The notes below the pieces were generated by a model. That model was not told the origin of the DNA. It made no database searches and saw nothing but the letters and a program-made list of their open reading frames with translations. From CAWAYH01 sp963786195 (GTDB lineage Bacteria; Acidobacteriota; Vicinamibacteria; Vicinamibacterales; 2-12-FULL-66-21): a stretch of 64,000 nucleotides of DNA. The stretch lies in the NCBI GenBank assembly GCA_963786195.1, contig CAWAYH010000006.1, positions 1,087,530 through 1,151,529 on the forward strand. Direction: 5' to 3'. Below, in pieces: positions 37,937-47,209 of this stretch (positions within the stretch are counted from its first letter, which is position 1; every line of letters starts with the position of its first letter). The position numbers were made by a program, and so were the translations under genes.

Positions 37937-39421
37937 ATGCGCACCCGCTTCATTTCTGCTCTCCTGATCGCGACCGCCCTGGCTGGCGGCCGCGCACAGA
38001 CCTCGACACTGGCCATCGTGGGCGCGACGGTCATCGACGGAAACGGCGGGCCGCCGCTGTCGAACGCTGTCGTGGTCGTGTCAGGCAACCGCATTACGGC
38101 CGTTGGCCCGCGCGCGTCGACGCCGGTGCCCCCCGGGGCGCAGACGATCGACGGCGCGGGACAGTTCGTGGTGCCTGGGTTCGTCGACACGAACGTCCAC
38201 CTGTCGTTGTACGGCGGGATGAACGACCGGTACGAAACGCTGGTCCGCTATCACGACCGTCAGCAGGACATCGTGCTCGAGGCGGCGCAGACTTCCCTGT
38301 CGTACGGCATCACGACCGTGCGCGACAGCTACGGCATGCTGCGGCCGCTCGTCGCGGTACGCGATCGCATCGCGGCCGGCGGTGCCGTCGGCCCCCGCAT
38401 CCTCGCGGCCGGCAACATCGTCGGCTGGAGCGGCCCGTACTCGATCAGCTTCAGCCTGACGCGCGCCACCGGGCTGACGCTCTTTCAGGAGCAGATGAAC
38501 GACGAGATCGCGCAGGGCGCCGGCGAGGAACTGATGGGCCTCACGCCCGCAACTCTCGCGAAAGCGATCGACGCGTATCTCGACAAGGGGCCGGACTTCG
38601 TCAAGTACGGCGGCACGAGCCACTTCTCGGAGCCGACGTTCATCGGCTTCTCCGCTGAGGCGCAGCGCACGATCGTCGAGCGCGCGCACGCCCGGCAGAA
38701 GATGGCGGAAACCCACGCCACGAGCCCGGAGGGTTTGCGCCTGTCGATCGATGCGGGCATCGACGGCATCCAGCACCCCGAGGTGGTGGACGGCGTGGAA
38801 ATCGCCGACGACATCGTCAAGCGCATCGTGCCGAAAGGCATTGTCTGCTCGATGCTCGTCAACACCATGACCGGCGAGGCCTGGCAGAAGCATCTGAAGG
38901 ATCGCGCGGAGGCCGAGAAGAAGCAGGCTGAGGCGGACAAGAAGATGTCGCGGCCCCGAACGACGCTGGAAATGCGGCAGCGGGCGAACGAGCTGGGGGT
39001 CGGAATCGAAGTGCGTCGATCGAACGCGCAGAAGCTCATCAAAGCCGGCGCGCTCGTCACCGTGGGCACGGACAATTACTGGGCGGCGGCGAGCGAGCTG
39101 TCCCGTACGCCGAAGCCGCAGAGCCAGGACCACGGCATCGGGACGATCATCGGCATCGAGGGACTCGTGGAGCTGGGCATGACGCCGTCGCAGGCGATCG
39201 TCGCGGCAACGAAGAACGGCGCGATCGCCGCGCGCGGCCTCGCCGAGTTCGGCACCATCGAAGCCGGAAAGCGGGCCGACCTTGTGCTGCTCAGCGCGGA
39301 TCCGCTGGCCGACATTCACAACATCCGGAAGATCTCGAAGCTGTTCAAGGACGGTCGGCAGATCGATCGGACGACGTTGCCGCAGGTGCGCGTGCTGACG
39401 CGCGCCCCGGCCGCACGCTGA
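37937..39421 (+). CDS. Secreted amidohydrolase (imidazolonepropionase/prolidase-like) with an altered HxH motif
   Basis: 494 residues from ATG 37937, with signal peptide (FISALLIATALAGGRAQ). The amidohydrolase barrel is clear: FVVPGFVDTNVHLSLYGG, DFVKYGGTSH (K223, probable carbamylated lysine), MAETHATSPEG (H260), GIQHPEV (H280), LVTVGTDNYW (D379), and the C-terminal AARGLAEFGTIEAGKRADLV. The first metal pair, normally HxH, reads NVH (N86, H88). The enzyme likely hydrolyses an amide or cyclic amide outside the cytoplasm. The downstream gap to the convergent permease is repeat R3. Confidence 0.9.
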   Translation: MRTRFISALLIATALAGGRAQTSTLAIVGATVIDGNGGPPLSNAVVVVSGNRITAVGPRASTPVPPGAQTIDGAGQFVVPGFVDTNVHLSLYGGMNDRYETLVRYHDRQQDIVLEAAQTSLSYGITTVRDSYGMLRPLVAVRDRIAAGGAVGPRILAAGNIVGWSGPYSISFSLTRATGLTLFQEQMNDEIAQGAGEELMGLTPATLAKAIDAYLDKGPDFVKYGGTSHFSEPTFIGFSAEAQRTIVERAHARQKMAETHATSPEGLRLSIDAGIDGIQHPEVVDGVEIADDIVKRIVPKGIVCSMLVNTMTGEAWQKHLKDRAEAEKKQAEADKKMSRPRTTLEMRQRANELGVGIEVRRSNAQKLIKAGALVTVGTDNYWAAASELSRTPKPQSQDHGIGTIIGIEGLVELGMTPSQAIVAATKNGAIAARGLAEFGTIEAGKRADLVLLSADPLADIHNIRKISKLFKDGRQIDRTTLPQVRVLTRAPAAR

Positions 39422-39425
39422 TGAT

Positions 39426-39567
39426 TGGAAGCGGTCTCATGAACCTGCCGTGCGTTCCACGGCGCGAGCGAGCATCGCGAGCGAGCCACGCGACCGGAGC
39501 GCGCCGGCGAAGCGGCGCGCGAGAGAGCGTGTGGGGGAGTCCGAGGGGCGACGCCCCTCGGACTAGT
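39426..39567 (+). repeat. Dispersed element copy R3, fills the gap between two convergent genes
   Basis: The left part TGGAAGCGGTCTCATGAACC begins four bases after the amidohydrolase stop, and the right end (GGACTAG) contains the stop codon of the minus-strand permease gene (39563-39565). The core matches the other copies (GCGAGCGAGCATCGCGAGCG, CGAAGCGGCGCGCGAGAGAG). The terminal hairpin is listed separately. Confidence 0.87.
39538..39564. terminator. 12-bp hairpin of R3 between convergent genes
   Basis: AGTCCGAGGGGC (39538-39549) pairs fully with GCCCCTCGGACT (39553-39564) around a GAC loop. Very GC-rich, between two convergent stops, with no T-tract. It probably ends transcription from both directions; the same hairpin is conserved in R2 and R4 with different loops. 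Confidence 0.6.
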
Positions 39568-42121
39568 CTGCCCGCAGCGCGCGAATCGGCGAGATCGACG
39601 CGGCACGCGCCGCCGGGATGATGGCCGCGAAAAACGCGCACATGACGAGCGACAGGGCGCCGACGCCGAGCGCGAGCGGATCCCAGAAAGGAACCCCGAA
39701 CAGCTGCGCCGAGAGGAGATGTCCGGCGCCGACGGCCAGCGGCACTCCGAGCGCCAGACCGAAGACCACGCGCCGGAACGCACCCTGCAGTACCAGGCCG
39801 ACGACTTTCTGGCGATCGGCGCCGAGCGCCATCCGGATCCCGATCTCGTTCGTGCGCTGCGCGACCGTGTAGGCCGTCACGCCGTAGAGACCAATCGCCG
39901 CAAGCACCAGCGCGACCATGCCGAACAATCCAGCCAGGCTCGCCACGGCGCGCTGCTGAGCGAACGAGCCATCGACCTGTTGGCGCAGCGTCCTGACGCT
40001 CGTCACCGTCAGGTTTGGATCGGCTTCGGCCAGCATCCGCTTGAGCTGTGGCTCGAGCACACCGGCTGGCAGGTCGGTGACCAGCAACAGCCCGCGGACG
40101 GAATGCGAGCTGAGCTCGAGGCGCTGCATCATGGGGTTCGTGTAGTCGACCTTCTGCGCGAGCGGCACGAAGAACATCGGCCTTGCAGGACGGTCGAGCG
40201 CAAACCCCGCGTACTTCGCGTCTTTCACGATGCCCACGATGCGGAACGTGTTGACGTTCTCCGGCAGGTTGAGGCCGAAGTGCTGATCGAGCGGCTCCTC
40301 GCCGCTCTTGAAAAAGCGACGGACGAACGCCTCGTTCACGACGGCGACCGGCTCTGTCGTGTCGGTGTCTGCGGCCGTGAAGTATCGTCCGCGGACGAGG
40401 CCGATACCGAGGTGCTGCAGGTAGTTCGCGCTTACGCGATTCCACGACGCGCCCACCTGGTCCCCGGGCGCCGGCGGCGGGTGGCCGGCGACGAGCACCA
40501 GCTCCCCCCAGTTGTCCGTGAGCGGGTTGTAGAGGGCGAGACCGGCTCCGCGCACGCCCGGCAACCGGGTGAGCCGATCCTCGACATCGCGATAAAGTGC
40601 CGCCAGCTTCTCGGCCGTGTACTCGATCGGCGGCCGGTTGAGCGCCACGAGAACGCGCGCGCGAACCTCGAAGCCGAAATCCTGCCCCACGAGATTGCCG
40701 AGGCTGCGCGCCAGCATCATCGATCCCGCGACGAGGACGACGGACAGTGTCGCCTGCACGACGAGGAGCGCTTTACGCGTCCATGAGGAGTGATCGCCGG
40801 TGCTGCGGCCTGACCCACGAAGGGCGTCAATCGGATCGGTTCGCGTCGCGAACCATGCCGGCGCCGCCCCGAACAGGATGCCGGTGACGAGCGCAAGGCC
40901 GAACGCGAATGCGAGGACCATCGGCGCGGGCCGCGTGTCGATCGGCAAGAACGTCGTCCCGGCGAACGCGAGCGCCAGCAGCAGCCGAGCCGTGCCCATC
41001 GCGACGACGAGGCCGACGAGGCCGCCGCCGACAGCCAGAAGGACGCTCTCCACGAGCGCCTGCGTGACGATCTGGCGTCGTGACGCGCCGATCGCCAGCC
41101 TCAGCGCGGTCTGGCCACGCCGGGCGACCGCGCGGGCGAGCAGCAGGTTCGCGACGTTCGCGCAGGCGATGAGGAGCACCAGACCGCAGACACCGAGGAG
41201 GATCTGCAGGCTGCGCCCGTACTGCTCTTTCATGATGCCGACGCCGGCGCCCGCGGGCACCACCGCGATCGCCTGGCTCGGCAGAGACTGGATGACGGAC
41301 GGCATCCAGTTGGCCGGGTACCCCGCATCGTGCTGGAGCCACTGGTGGAGGATTCCCGTGAGCCGCGCGCCAACGCCGTCAGTCGTCGCGCCTGGACGCA
41401 ACCGTCCAATCACACGGAGCCAGGCGGACACGGGCTGCCGGAGCAGTGACGAGGCGCCGGCGATCAGCGGTTCCTGCTGAAGCGGAATCCACAGATCCGG
41501 CGGGTCGCCACGCAGCGTTTCCCCGAAGAATCCCGGCGGCGTCACGCCGGTGACCGTGAACGGGCGGCCTTCGATAAAGAGCGTCGCGCCGACCATCGCC
41601 GGATCGCCGCCGTACGTGCTCTGCCAGGCACGATGGCTGATCACGACGGACGGTGGCGCCGCCGGCGAGTCGTCCGCGGCGGTCAACAGGCGGCCGCCCA
41701 TCGCGTTCACGCCGAGCGTCGAGAAGTAGTTGCCGGTCACGTACTCCGATCGCAGAGACGCAGGTGTCTTGTCGACGTCCGGCCGTCTCACGCTCACGCG
41801 CGCGCCGCCAGCCTGGAACGCCGCGAGGGAGTCGAATTCCGGCAACTCGGCCTTCAGCCGCTCGAAGAGCGGAAACGAGAACATCCCCCAGCGATCCTGC
41901 GGTCCACCCTGGACGCAGCAGCTGCTGCCGTCGCCGATGCGGTACAAGAGCGAAGGGTCGCTGACCGGCAGCGAGCGCAGCATGACCGCGTGAATGAGCG
42001 TGAAGATCGCGGTCGTGCCGCCGATGCCGAGCGCGAGCGTCAGCACGGCGGTGATGGTGAAGACACGCGCGACCCAGAACTGGCGCAGCGCGTAACGAAG
42101 TTCGCCGGCGAGGTTCTCCAC
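39563..42121 (-). CDS. ADOP-type ABC permease
   Basis: 852 residues, intact, with no prefix domain: MENLAGELRYALRQFWVARV, then FTITAVLTLALGIGGTTAIF. LIACANVANLLLARAVARRG and LAAIGLYGVTAYTVAQRTNE mark the two FtsX units; it ends IPAARAASISPIRALRAD. A cysteine pair occurs in GDGSSCCVQGGPQDRW of the first periplasmic domain. No ATPase or PadR is adjacent. It is divergent from the phytase-like gene, and the 125-base gap between them must hold both promoters; none was assigned. Confidence 0.93.
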   Translation of the reverse strand: MENLAGELRYALRQFWVARVFTITAVLTLALGIGGTTAIFTLIHAVMLRSLPVSDPSLLYRIGDGSSCCVQGGPQDRWGMFSFPLFERLKAELPEFDSLAAFQAGGARVSVRRPDVDKTPASLRSEYVTGNYFSTLGVNAMGGRLLTAADDSPAAPPSVVISHRAWQSTYGGDPAMVGATLFIEGRPFTVTGVTPPGFFGETLRGDPPDLWIPLQQEPLIAGASSLLRQPVSAWLRVIGRLRPGATTDGVGARLTGILHQWLQHDAGYPANWMPSVIQSLPSQAIAVVPAGAGVGIMKEQYGRSLQILLGVCGLVLLIACANVANLLLARAVARRGQTALRLAIGASRRQIVTQALVESVLLAVGGGLVGLVVAMGTARLLLALAFAGTTFLPIDTRPAPMVLAFAFGLALVTGILFGAAPAWFATRTDPIDALRGSGRSTGDHSSWTRKALLVVQATLSVVLVAGSMMLARSLGNLVGQDFGFEVRARVLVALNRPPIEYTAEKLAALYRDVEDRLTRLPGVRGAGLALYNPLTDNWGELVLVAGHPPPAPGDQVGASWNRVSANYLQHLGIGLVRGRYFTAADTDTTEPVAVVNEAFVRRFFKSGEEPLDQHFGLNLPENVNTFRIVGIVKDAKYAGFALDRPARPMFFVPLAQKVDYTNPMMQRLELSSHSVRGLLLVTDLPAGVLEPQLKRMLAEADPNLTVTSVRTLRQQVDGSFAQQRAVASLAGLFGMVALVLAAIGLYGVTAYTVAQRTNEIGIRMALGADRQKVVGLVLQGAFRRVVFGLALGVPLAVGAGHLLSAQLFGVPFWDPLALGVGALSLVMCAFFAAIIPAARAASISPIRALRAD

Positions 42122-42246
42122 AGTGTGTGCTCCGAGGCGTTTTCAGGTGTCCGACAAGGCTTAGACGGGCGGGAGCCGCCATTCGTTGCGGCATCCGCCC
42201 CACCTCGGAATCGGAGCGCCCACTACTGAACGAGCGTGAGATAGTC

Positions 42247-43254
42247 ATGTCAATCACGGAAGTGCATCGCGCCAGAACGACGGCACGTTCGACCTGGTCC
42301 GCAGCGGCAACGCTCGTCCTGAGCGTGGGCGCAGTCGCCGGCGTGTGGACACCGCAGCAGCCCGCGAAGATTGCCGCGACCGATTCACTCGGACGGATCA
42401 CCGTCGAGGCTGTTCCCGTCCCGCTCAATCCGCAGGACCTGCTGGCCACAACGCTTGGGGACTTCCGTTATGCCGGCGGCGTGATGCTCGCGTCCAGACA
42501 GACGAACCTCATGCACGAACTGTCGGACATCATCCTCACGGGAGGGGATCGGTTTGCGGCTGTGGGCGACGAAGGTGTGCTTCTCGAGGCCCGCCTCGTG
42601 TTCGATGCAGTCGGGCGGCTGGCCGGCGTCACCGACGCGACGCTCTCCCGGCTGATCGGAGAAAACGGAAAGCCACTCATCGGCATCCGTGCGGATGCCG
42701 AAGGCCTGGCGCAACTGCCGGATGGCGATCGCCTCGTCAGCTTCGAAAGGCGTCCCCGCATCCTCTTGTATCCCGCGAGGGGCGGACCACCGCGCGCAGT
42801 GCAGTCGCCGCGCGTACGGTTCCGGTCGAACGAGGGCATGGAGGCGCTGACGACGAATCCCGATGCAGGCGACGATGTCTATCTCGTGGGTGCGGAGGAC
42901 ACCGGAGACACCTGGATGTGCCGGCTGACGGTTGCCTGTGTCAGGGGACCGACGGTCAAGAAGCCCGAGGAATTCGGCCTCGTCGCGATGCACGCGATGC
43001 CGGGTGGCGCGATCGCGTATCTGCTGCGTGCGTACGATCCCGTCCGGCGCACGCGCATCATCCTCGAGATCCTTCGCGGCACGACCGTCATCGCCCGCAT
43101 GGACATGGCGCCGCCGCTGACGATCGACAACTTCGAAGGCCTGACGTCGTCACCGCGCGCCGGAAGCGGGCGTCGCTTCTACATGATCTCCGACGACAAC
43201 AACAATGCTTCGCAGCGCACGCTGCTGTTCGCGTTCGACTGGTTGCCGCGGTGA
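42247..43254 (+). CDS. Secreted phytase-like esterase (esterase-like activity of phytase family)
   Basis: 335 residues from ATG 42247. Signal peptide (TWSAAATLVLSVGAVAGVWT) then a beta-propeller: FRYAGGVMLASRQTNLMHEL, SDIILTGGDRFAAVGDEGVL, ADAEGLAQLPDGDRLVSFER, NEGMEALTTNPDAGDDVYLV and DNFEGLTSSPRAGSGRRFYM with ISDDNNNASQRTLLFAFDW. The DAEGLA/NEGMEALT/NFEGLT pattern with SDDNNN is typical of this family. Phosphomonoester or ester cleavage is inferred; the calcium-binding acidic residues are consistent. Confidence 0.85.
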   Translation: MSITEVHRARTTARSTWSAAATLVLSVGAVAGVWTPQQPAKIAATDSLGRITVEAVPVPLNPQDLLATTLGDFRYAGGVMLASRQTNLMHELSDIILTGGDRFAAVGDEGVLLEARLVFDAVGRLAGVTDATLSRLIGENGKPLIGIRADAEGLAQLPDGDRLVSFERRPRILLYPARGGPPRAVQSPRVRFRSNEGMEALTTNPDAGDDVYLVGAEDTGDTWMCRLTVACVRGPTVKKPEEFGLVAMHAMPGGAIAYLLRAYDPVRRTRIILEILRGTTVIARMDMAPPLTIDNFEGLTSSPRAGSGRRFYMISDDNNNASQRTLLFAFDWLPR

Positions 43255-43275
43255 ATCGCTGACGAACGGATCCGG

Positions 43276-45734
43276 CTACTGCATGCGCAGCGCCGCGATC
43301 GGATTCACCCGGGCCGCGCGTCGCGCGGGCAGCCAGGCGGCGGCCGCCGCCACGCCGGTCATCAGCACGAGCACCGTCGTCAACGTCAGCGGATCGGACG
43401 GCTGAACCCCGAAGAGCTGGGACCTGACCAGCTGCGACAGGCCGAGCGAGGCGGCGATTCCCGCGACGACGCCGGCGGCGGTGAGCACCATCCCGCGGCG
43501 CATGATCATCCGCGACACATCGGCCTCGCGCGCGCCAATCGCCATGCGGATGCCAATCTCGCGCGTACGCTGCGACACCGAATAGGCCATGACGCCGTAG
43601 ATCCCGAGCAGCGCGAGCGCGGTCGCGAGAGCGCCGAACGTCACGAGCAGGCGCATCAGGAACTGACGCTGCGCCACGCCGGCCGCGATCAGGTCCGGCA
43701 TCGTGCGGACGGAATAGACGGGCACGTCCGGATCGACGGCCCTGACCTCGCGCGCCACGTCCTCGCCGAGGGTCGGCGTCTCTCCCCGAGTACGAATGAG
43801 CAGCGCGAGCGACAAATCTGACGACTGATCGAGGGGCCGGTACAGGATCGGCTGGGGCGCCTCGCTCAGCCGGCGATTGAGCACGTCGCCCGCGACGCCG
43901 ACGACGGTCATCCAGGGATCGTCCGGCGTCAGGCGAACGCGGCCGCGCGATCGGATCCCGCCCCCTCCAGAACATGCGGGCGGCGGTGTCGCTCACGATC
44001 ACGACCGGTTCCGCGCCGGCGCGATCGGATTCAGCGAACCCGCGTCCGCGCAGGATCCGCACGCCCATGGTGTCGAAGTAGCCGGTCGAGACTTGAAAGT
44101 TGTGCATCACGGGACGCACGTTCGGATCGCCCGTGTCGCTGCCCTGGACCTCGACGAACAGCGGCGGGTTGAAACCGCCCAGCGGGATCTGCGTCGACAT
44201 CGCGGCGCGCTCGACGCCCGGCAGCGCCGCGACGCGGCCGAGCGCGTCACGATAGAAGGCGACCCGGCGCGCGGGATCGAGATATGCCGCACGCGCAGGA
44301 TCGTTCGGCCTGGGCAGGGCGATGCGTGCGGTCACCAGATGATCCGTCTGGAACCCCACGGGCACGTTCAGCAGGCCGACGACGGTGCGAACGAGGAGAC
44401 CCGCGCCGATGAGGAGAACGGTCGCCATCGCGACTTCGGCCGCGACGAGGACGTCCCGCGCGCGGCCGCCGCGGCGGTCGGTGCCTCGCCCCGGGCCTCC
44501 TTCTTTCAGAGCTGCGAATGTCTCCAGGCGTCGCATGTGGAACGCAGGAAGAACGCCGAAGACCACCGTGACAGCAAGCGCGATCAGGCCACTGACGAGC
44601 ACGGCGGTGAGATCCAGGCTCGCCTCGTCGATGCGCGGCACGCGGCCTGGCGCGAGCGCGATCAGGCCGCGCAGGCCCCAGGAGGCGACGAGCATGGCGA
44701 GCGCGCCGCCGGCGGCCGCGAGCAGCGCGCTTTCGGTCATGAGCTGCCAGACCAACCGGCCGTCACTTGCGCCGAGCGCCTGACGGATCGCCATCTCCTG
44801 TCGCCGCCCGGACGACCGCGCGAGAACCAGGTGCGCGATGTTCACGCACGCGACGAGCAGGAGAAGGCCCACGCCGCAGAGCAGGATGATCATCGGCGTG
44901 ACCACGCCGCCCACGATGTCGTTCTGCAGCGGCACGACTCGCGGCCGCCAGTCGTTCTGCGGAGGATAGTCGGACGCGAACTGCCGGCTCACCGTGGCGC
45001 CGTAGTCGTTGAGGCGCGCCTGCGCCAGTTCCAGGGTCACGCCAGGCTGGAGCCGCGCGAGGCAGCCTTCGAGGCGACGCCGGCTTCGGCTGGGTGGAGC
45101 TGACCCCGGGCCCCTGAAGCCAGCGGGGCTCCACACGTCGACCTCGGTCTGCAGCGGTGCGTCCCGGATGACTGAATCCCGGAGGCATCACGCCGACGAC
45201 CAGGATCGGGTCCTCATCGATCACGATCGTCCGGCCGACGGCCCCCGGATCGGCGCCGAGCCTCCGCCGCCAGAATCCGTCGCTGACGACCGCGATGTTC
45301 GCGACGCCTGGCGTCTCGTCCTCGGGCGCGAAGATCCGCCCGTGGGCGGGCGCGACACCGAGCACGGAGAAATACCTCCAGCCGACGAGCATCATCTCGA
45401 CGCGCTCCGGCGTGTCGCCGCCGGTCACGTTCGCACTGATGGGCAACAGTCCGGCGACCGCGACGAACAGGTCCGTGCGCGACTCGTAATCGACGAGCTC
45501 CCCGGGCGAGACGCCGGTATCCGTCGCACCGAACCCGCGCAGCTCGCTGGTGATCCGCACCAGCCGCTGCGGCTCGGGATAGTCGAGCGGCCGCAACACC
45601 ACGGCGTTGACGACGCTGAAGATGGCGGTGCTCGCGCCGATGCCAAGCGCGAGCGTGAAGACGACAATGACGGTGAAACCGGGCGACCGCGTCAGGTTGC
45701 GGACCGCGAATCGCCCGTCGTGAAGCATGCGCAT
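43276..45734 (-). CDS. ADOP-type ABC permease (two frameshifts)
   Basis: Starts at ATG 45734 (ATG 45728 also possible): MRMLHDGRFAVRNLTRSPGF, then TVIVVFTLALGIGASTAIFS. The frame changes near 45160 (PGFSHPGR resumes as LQTEVDVWSPAGFRGP) and near 43935. Conserved features cross both breaks: LLVACVNIAHLVLARSSGRR, LLGIYGVMAYSVSQRTREIG and the C-terminal LPARRAARVNPIAALRMQ. About 820 residues if intact. No ATPase or PadR is adjacent. Confidence 0.83.
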
Positions 45735-45813
45735 GGTTGCGGCTCCTGCCCGCGAAGTCTCGCGCAGAAGCCGGGGGCGGATCAAGAATCCTGGGACGAA
45801 GTCCGGAACAGCG

Positions 45814-46338
45814 TCATCGCCCGGCGGCGGCTTGATTTACGGCAAACGGGTTCTCATCGGCGGTCGGCCCGTACACCGACGGCACGGACTGATTGAGCAG
45901 CCGCAGATAGACGAGCAGCTGGCCGCGGTGGTGGTACCAGTGATTCAACATGACCGCACGGACGAACGCGACCCGCGGCATCGCCATGATGTCCTTGCCG
46001 CCGCTCTGCAGCCGCCACATCGCGCTCATTTTCGCGTCGTCGAAGCCGCCGAGTGCCTTCCTTGCCCTCGCGACGCTCTCCGTCATTGCCGGCACCAGTT
46101 CCGAAGACGTCGCAGCCTCCGCCTGAACGAAGTTCGGCGGCTCCGGAACGACATCGATAGCGGCAAACTCAGCGACGTTGCCGGGGACCGTGGCCACATG
46201 CAGCGCGAGCTGGCCGAGCGACATCGATTTGGGGTGCGGTTTCCACGACAGGTGTGCCTGCGGGATGCGCTCGAGCACCCGGCGGGTCGTTTCAGCTTCC
46301 TGTTCGAGCTCTGCGAGTAGTCCGTCGATGATTTTCAC
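45814..46338 (-). CDS. DinB family protein
   Basis: 174 residues from GTG 46338, preceded by AGGAGGG. Four-helix DinB pattern: IDGLLAELEQEAETTRRVLE, HLSWKPHPKSMSLGQLALHV, MPRVAFVRAVMLNHWYHHRG (metal-binding HHR motif) and QLLVYLRLLNQSVPSVYGPT. DinB proteins are metal-dependent, often bacillithiol- or other thiol-linked enzymes. It is the third gene of the ArsR operon, 11 bases after the SRPBCC gene. Confidence 0.92.
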   Translation of the reverse strand: MKIIDGLLAELEQEAETTRRVLERIPQAHLSWKPHPKSMSLGQLALHVATVPGNVAEFAAIDVVPEPPNFVQAEAATSSELVPAMTESVARARKALGGFDDAKMSAMWRLQSGGKDIMAMPRVAFVRAVMLNHWYHHRGQLLVYLRLLNQSVPSVYGPTADENPFAVNQAAAGR

Positions 46339-46349
46339 AGTGGCCCTCC

Positions 46350-46805
46350 TTAGTTCGCAGCTTCGGCTGCCTTGCGGACGCGCGCGTGCAGCGCGGCCCA
46401 TCCTGTTGCGAGCCGCGACCGGTGCTCTTCCGGGAACGGCCCGACGAGCGTGTGGGTGAACTTGATGAGCGTGCCTTCAGGTGTTTCGCTCAATCGGTAT
46501 TGCAGGTTCGAGGTGGCGGCCGTCGAGAGGAACAGCGGTCCCCAGAGCTCCAGCAGCGCCGGACGTTTGATGCTCTGCACGAAACCCCAGAGGTGTCCGG
46601 TGTCGCCGCCGAGATCGCGATACCAGCGGCCGCCAGGATAGGCCTCGATGATCATTGGCAGTGGCGTACCCTCCGGTGTCTCGTTGAGCCGGCCCATCTG
46701 CGCGACGAGTGAATCGAATGTCTGCTCCAGAGACGCGCGTACGCTGATCTCTTCCGCGATCGTAAACGTCTGATTCTCCGAAACAGGGGCTGTGGTCGTG
46801 GTCAT
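46350..46805 (-). CDS. SRPBCC (AHSA1-like) domain protein
   Basis: 151 residues from ATG 46805, whose first four bases overlap the ArsR stop region. START-like fold: FTIAEEISVRASLEQTFDSL, IEAYPGGRWYRDLGGDTGHL, WGFVQSIKRPALLELWGPLF, SETPEGTLIKFTHTLVGPFP. It binds an unknown hydrophobic ligand. ArsR-SRPBCC pairs are very common and are thought to link ligand handling to regulation. Confidence 0.93.
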   Translation of the reverse strand: MTTTTAPVSENQTFTIAEEISVRASLEQTFDSLVAQMGRLNETPEGTPLPMIIEAYPGGRWYRDLGGDTGHLWGFVQSIKRPALLELWGPLFLSTAATSNLQYRLSETPEGTLIKFTHTLVGPFPEEHRSRLATGWAALHARVRKAAEAAN

Positions 46806-47128
46806 CGTGTCTTCTCCTCAGCGTGTGCTTTGATCCGCCGCAGCTGTCCACGCCAGTGCCGCGCAAACATGCCGGACCAGTCGTGAATCGTACGCAGCGT
46901 CTCTGCGTTGGTGCGATACAGAATCCGCCGGCCGTCGCGCCTCATGGTGACGAGACCGACATCGCGCAGCACCTGCAGGTGCTTCGACACCGAGGGCTGC
47001 TCCAGCTCGAGCGCATCCGCGATCTCGTTGACGGACCGTTCTTCGCCCGCGATGAGCTCGAGGATGTGCCGGCGGCGTGGTTCGGCGACGGCGTTGAAGG
47101 GATCCGATGTCGTAGAGGCCCGTGGCAT
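46802..47128 (-). CDS. ArsR family transcriptional regulator
   Basis: 108 residues from ATG 47128. Winged helix: DPFNAVAEPRRRHILELIAG, ERSVNEIADALELEQPSVSK, HLQVLRDVGLVTMRRDGRRI, LYRTNAETLRTIHDW. It has no metal-binding cysteines, so it is of the SRPBCC-linked subgroup rather than a metal sensor. First gene of the operon ArsR-SRPBCC-DinB; it probably controls this operon. Its predicted promoter leaves almost no leader. Confidence 0.95.
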   Translation of the reverse strand: MPRASTTSDPFNAVAEPRRRHILELIAGEERSVNEIADALELEQPSVSKHLQVLRDVGLVTMRRDGRRILYRTNAETLRTIHDWSGMFARHWRGQLRRIKAHAEEKTR

Positions 47129-47139
47129 GGCTACGCCTT

Positions 47140-47167
47140 AATATATGCCGTTATGGGAATATGTCAA
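47140..47167 (-). promoter_or_regulatory. Strong predicted sigma-70 promoter of the ArsR operon (near-leaderless)
   Basis: On the minus strand a perfect TTGACA (47162-47167) and TATATT (47140-47145) are separated by 16 bases. The ATG is 11 bases past the -10, so the transcript would start about five bases before the start codon. The AT-rich CATATTCCCATAACGGCATA between and around the boxes is the likely ArsR binding site. Confidence 0.65.
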
Positions 47168-47209
47168 GCCCTGCCGGAAAGGCCCGTTGATAAGGGACAT
47201 AATGCGCGC

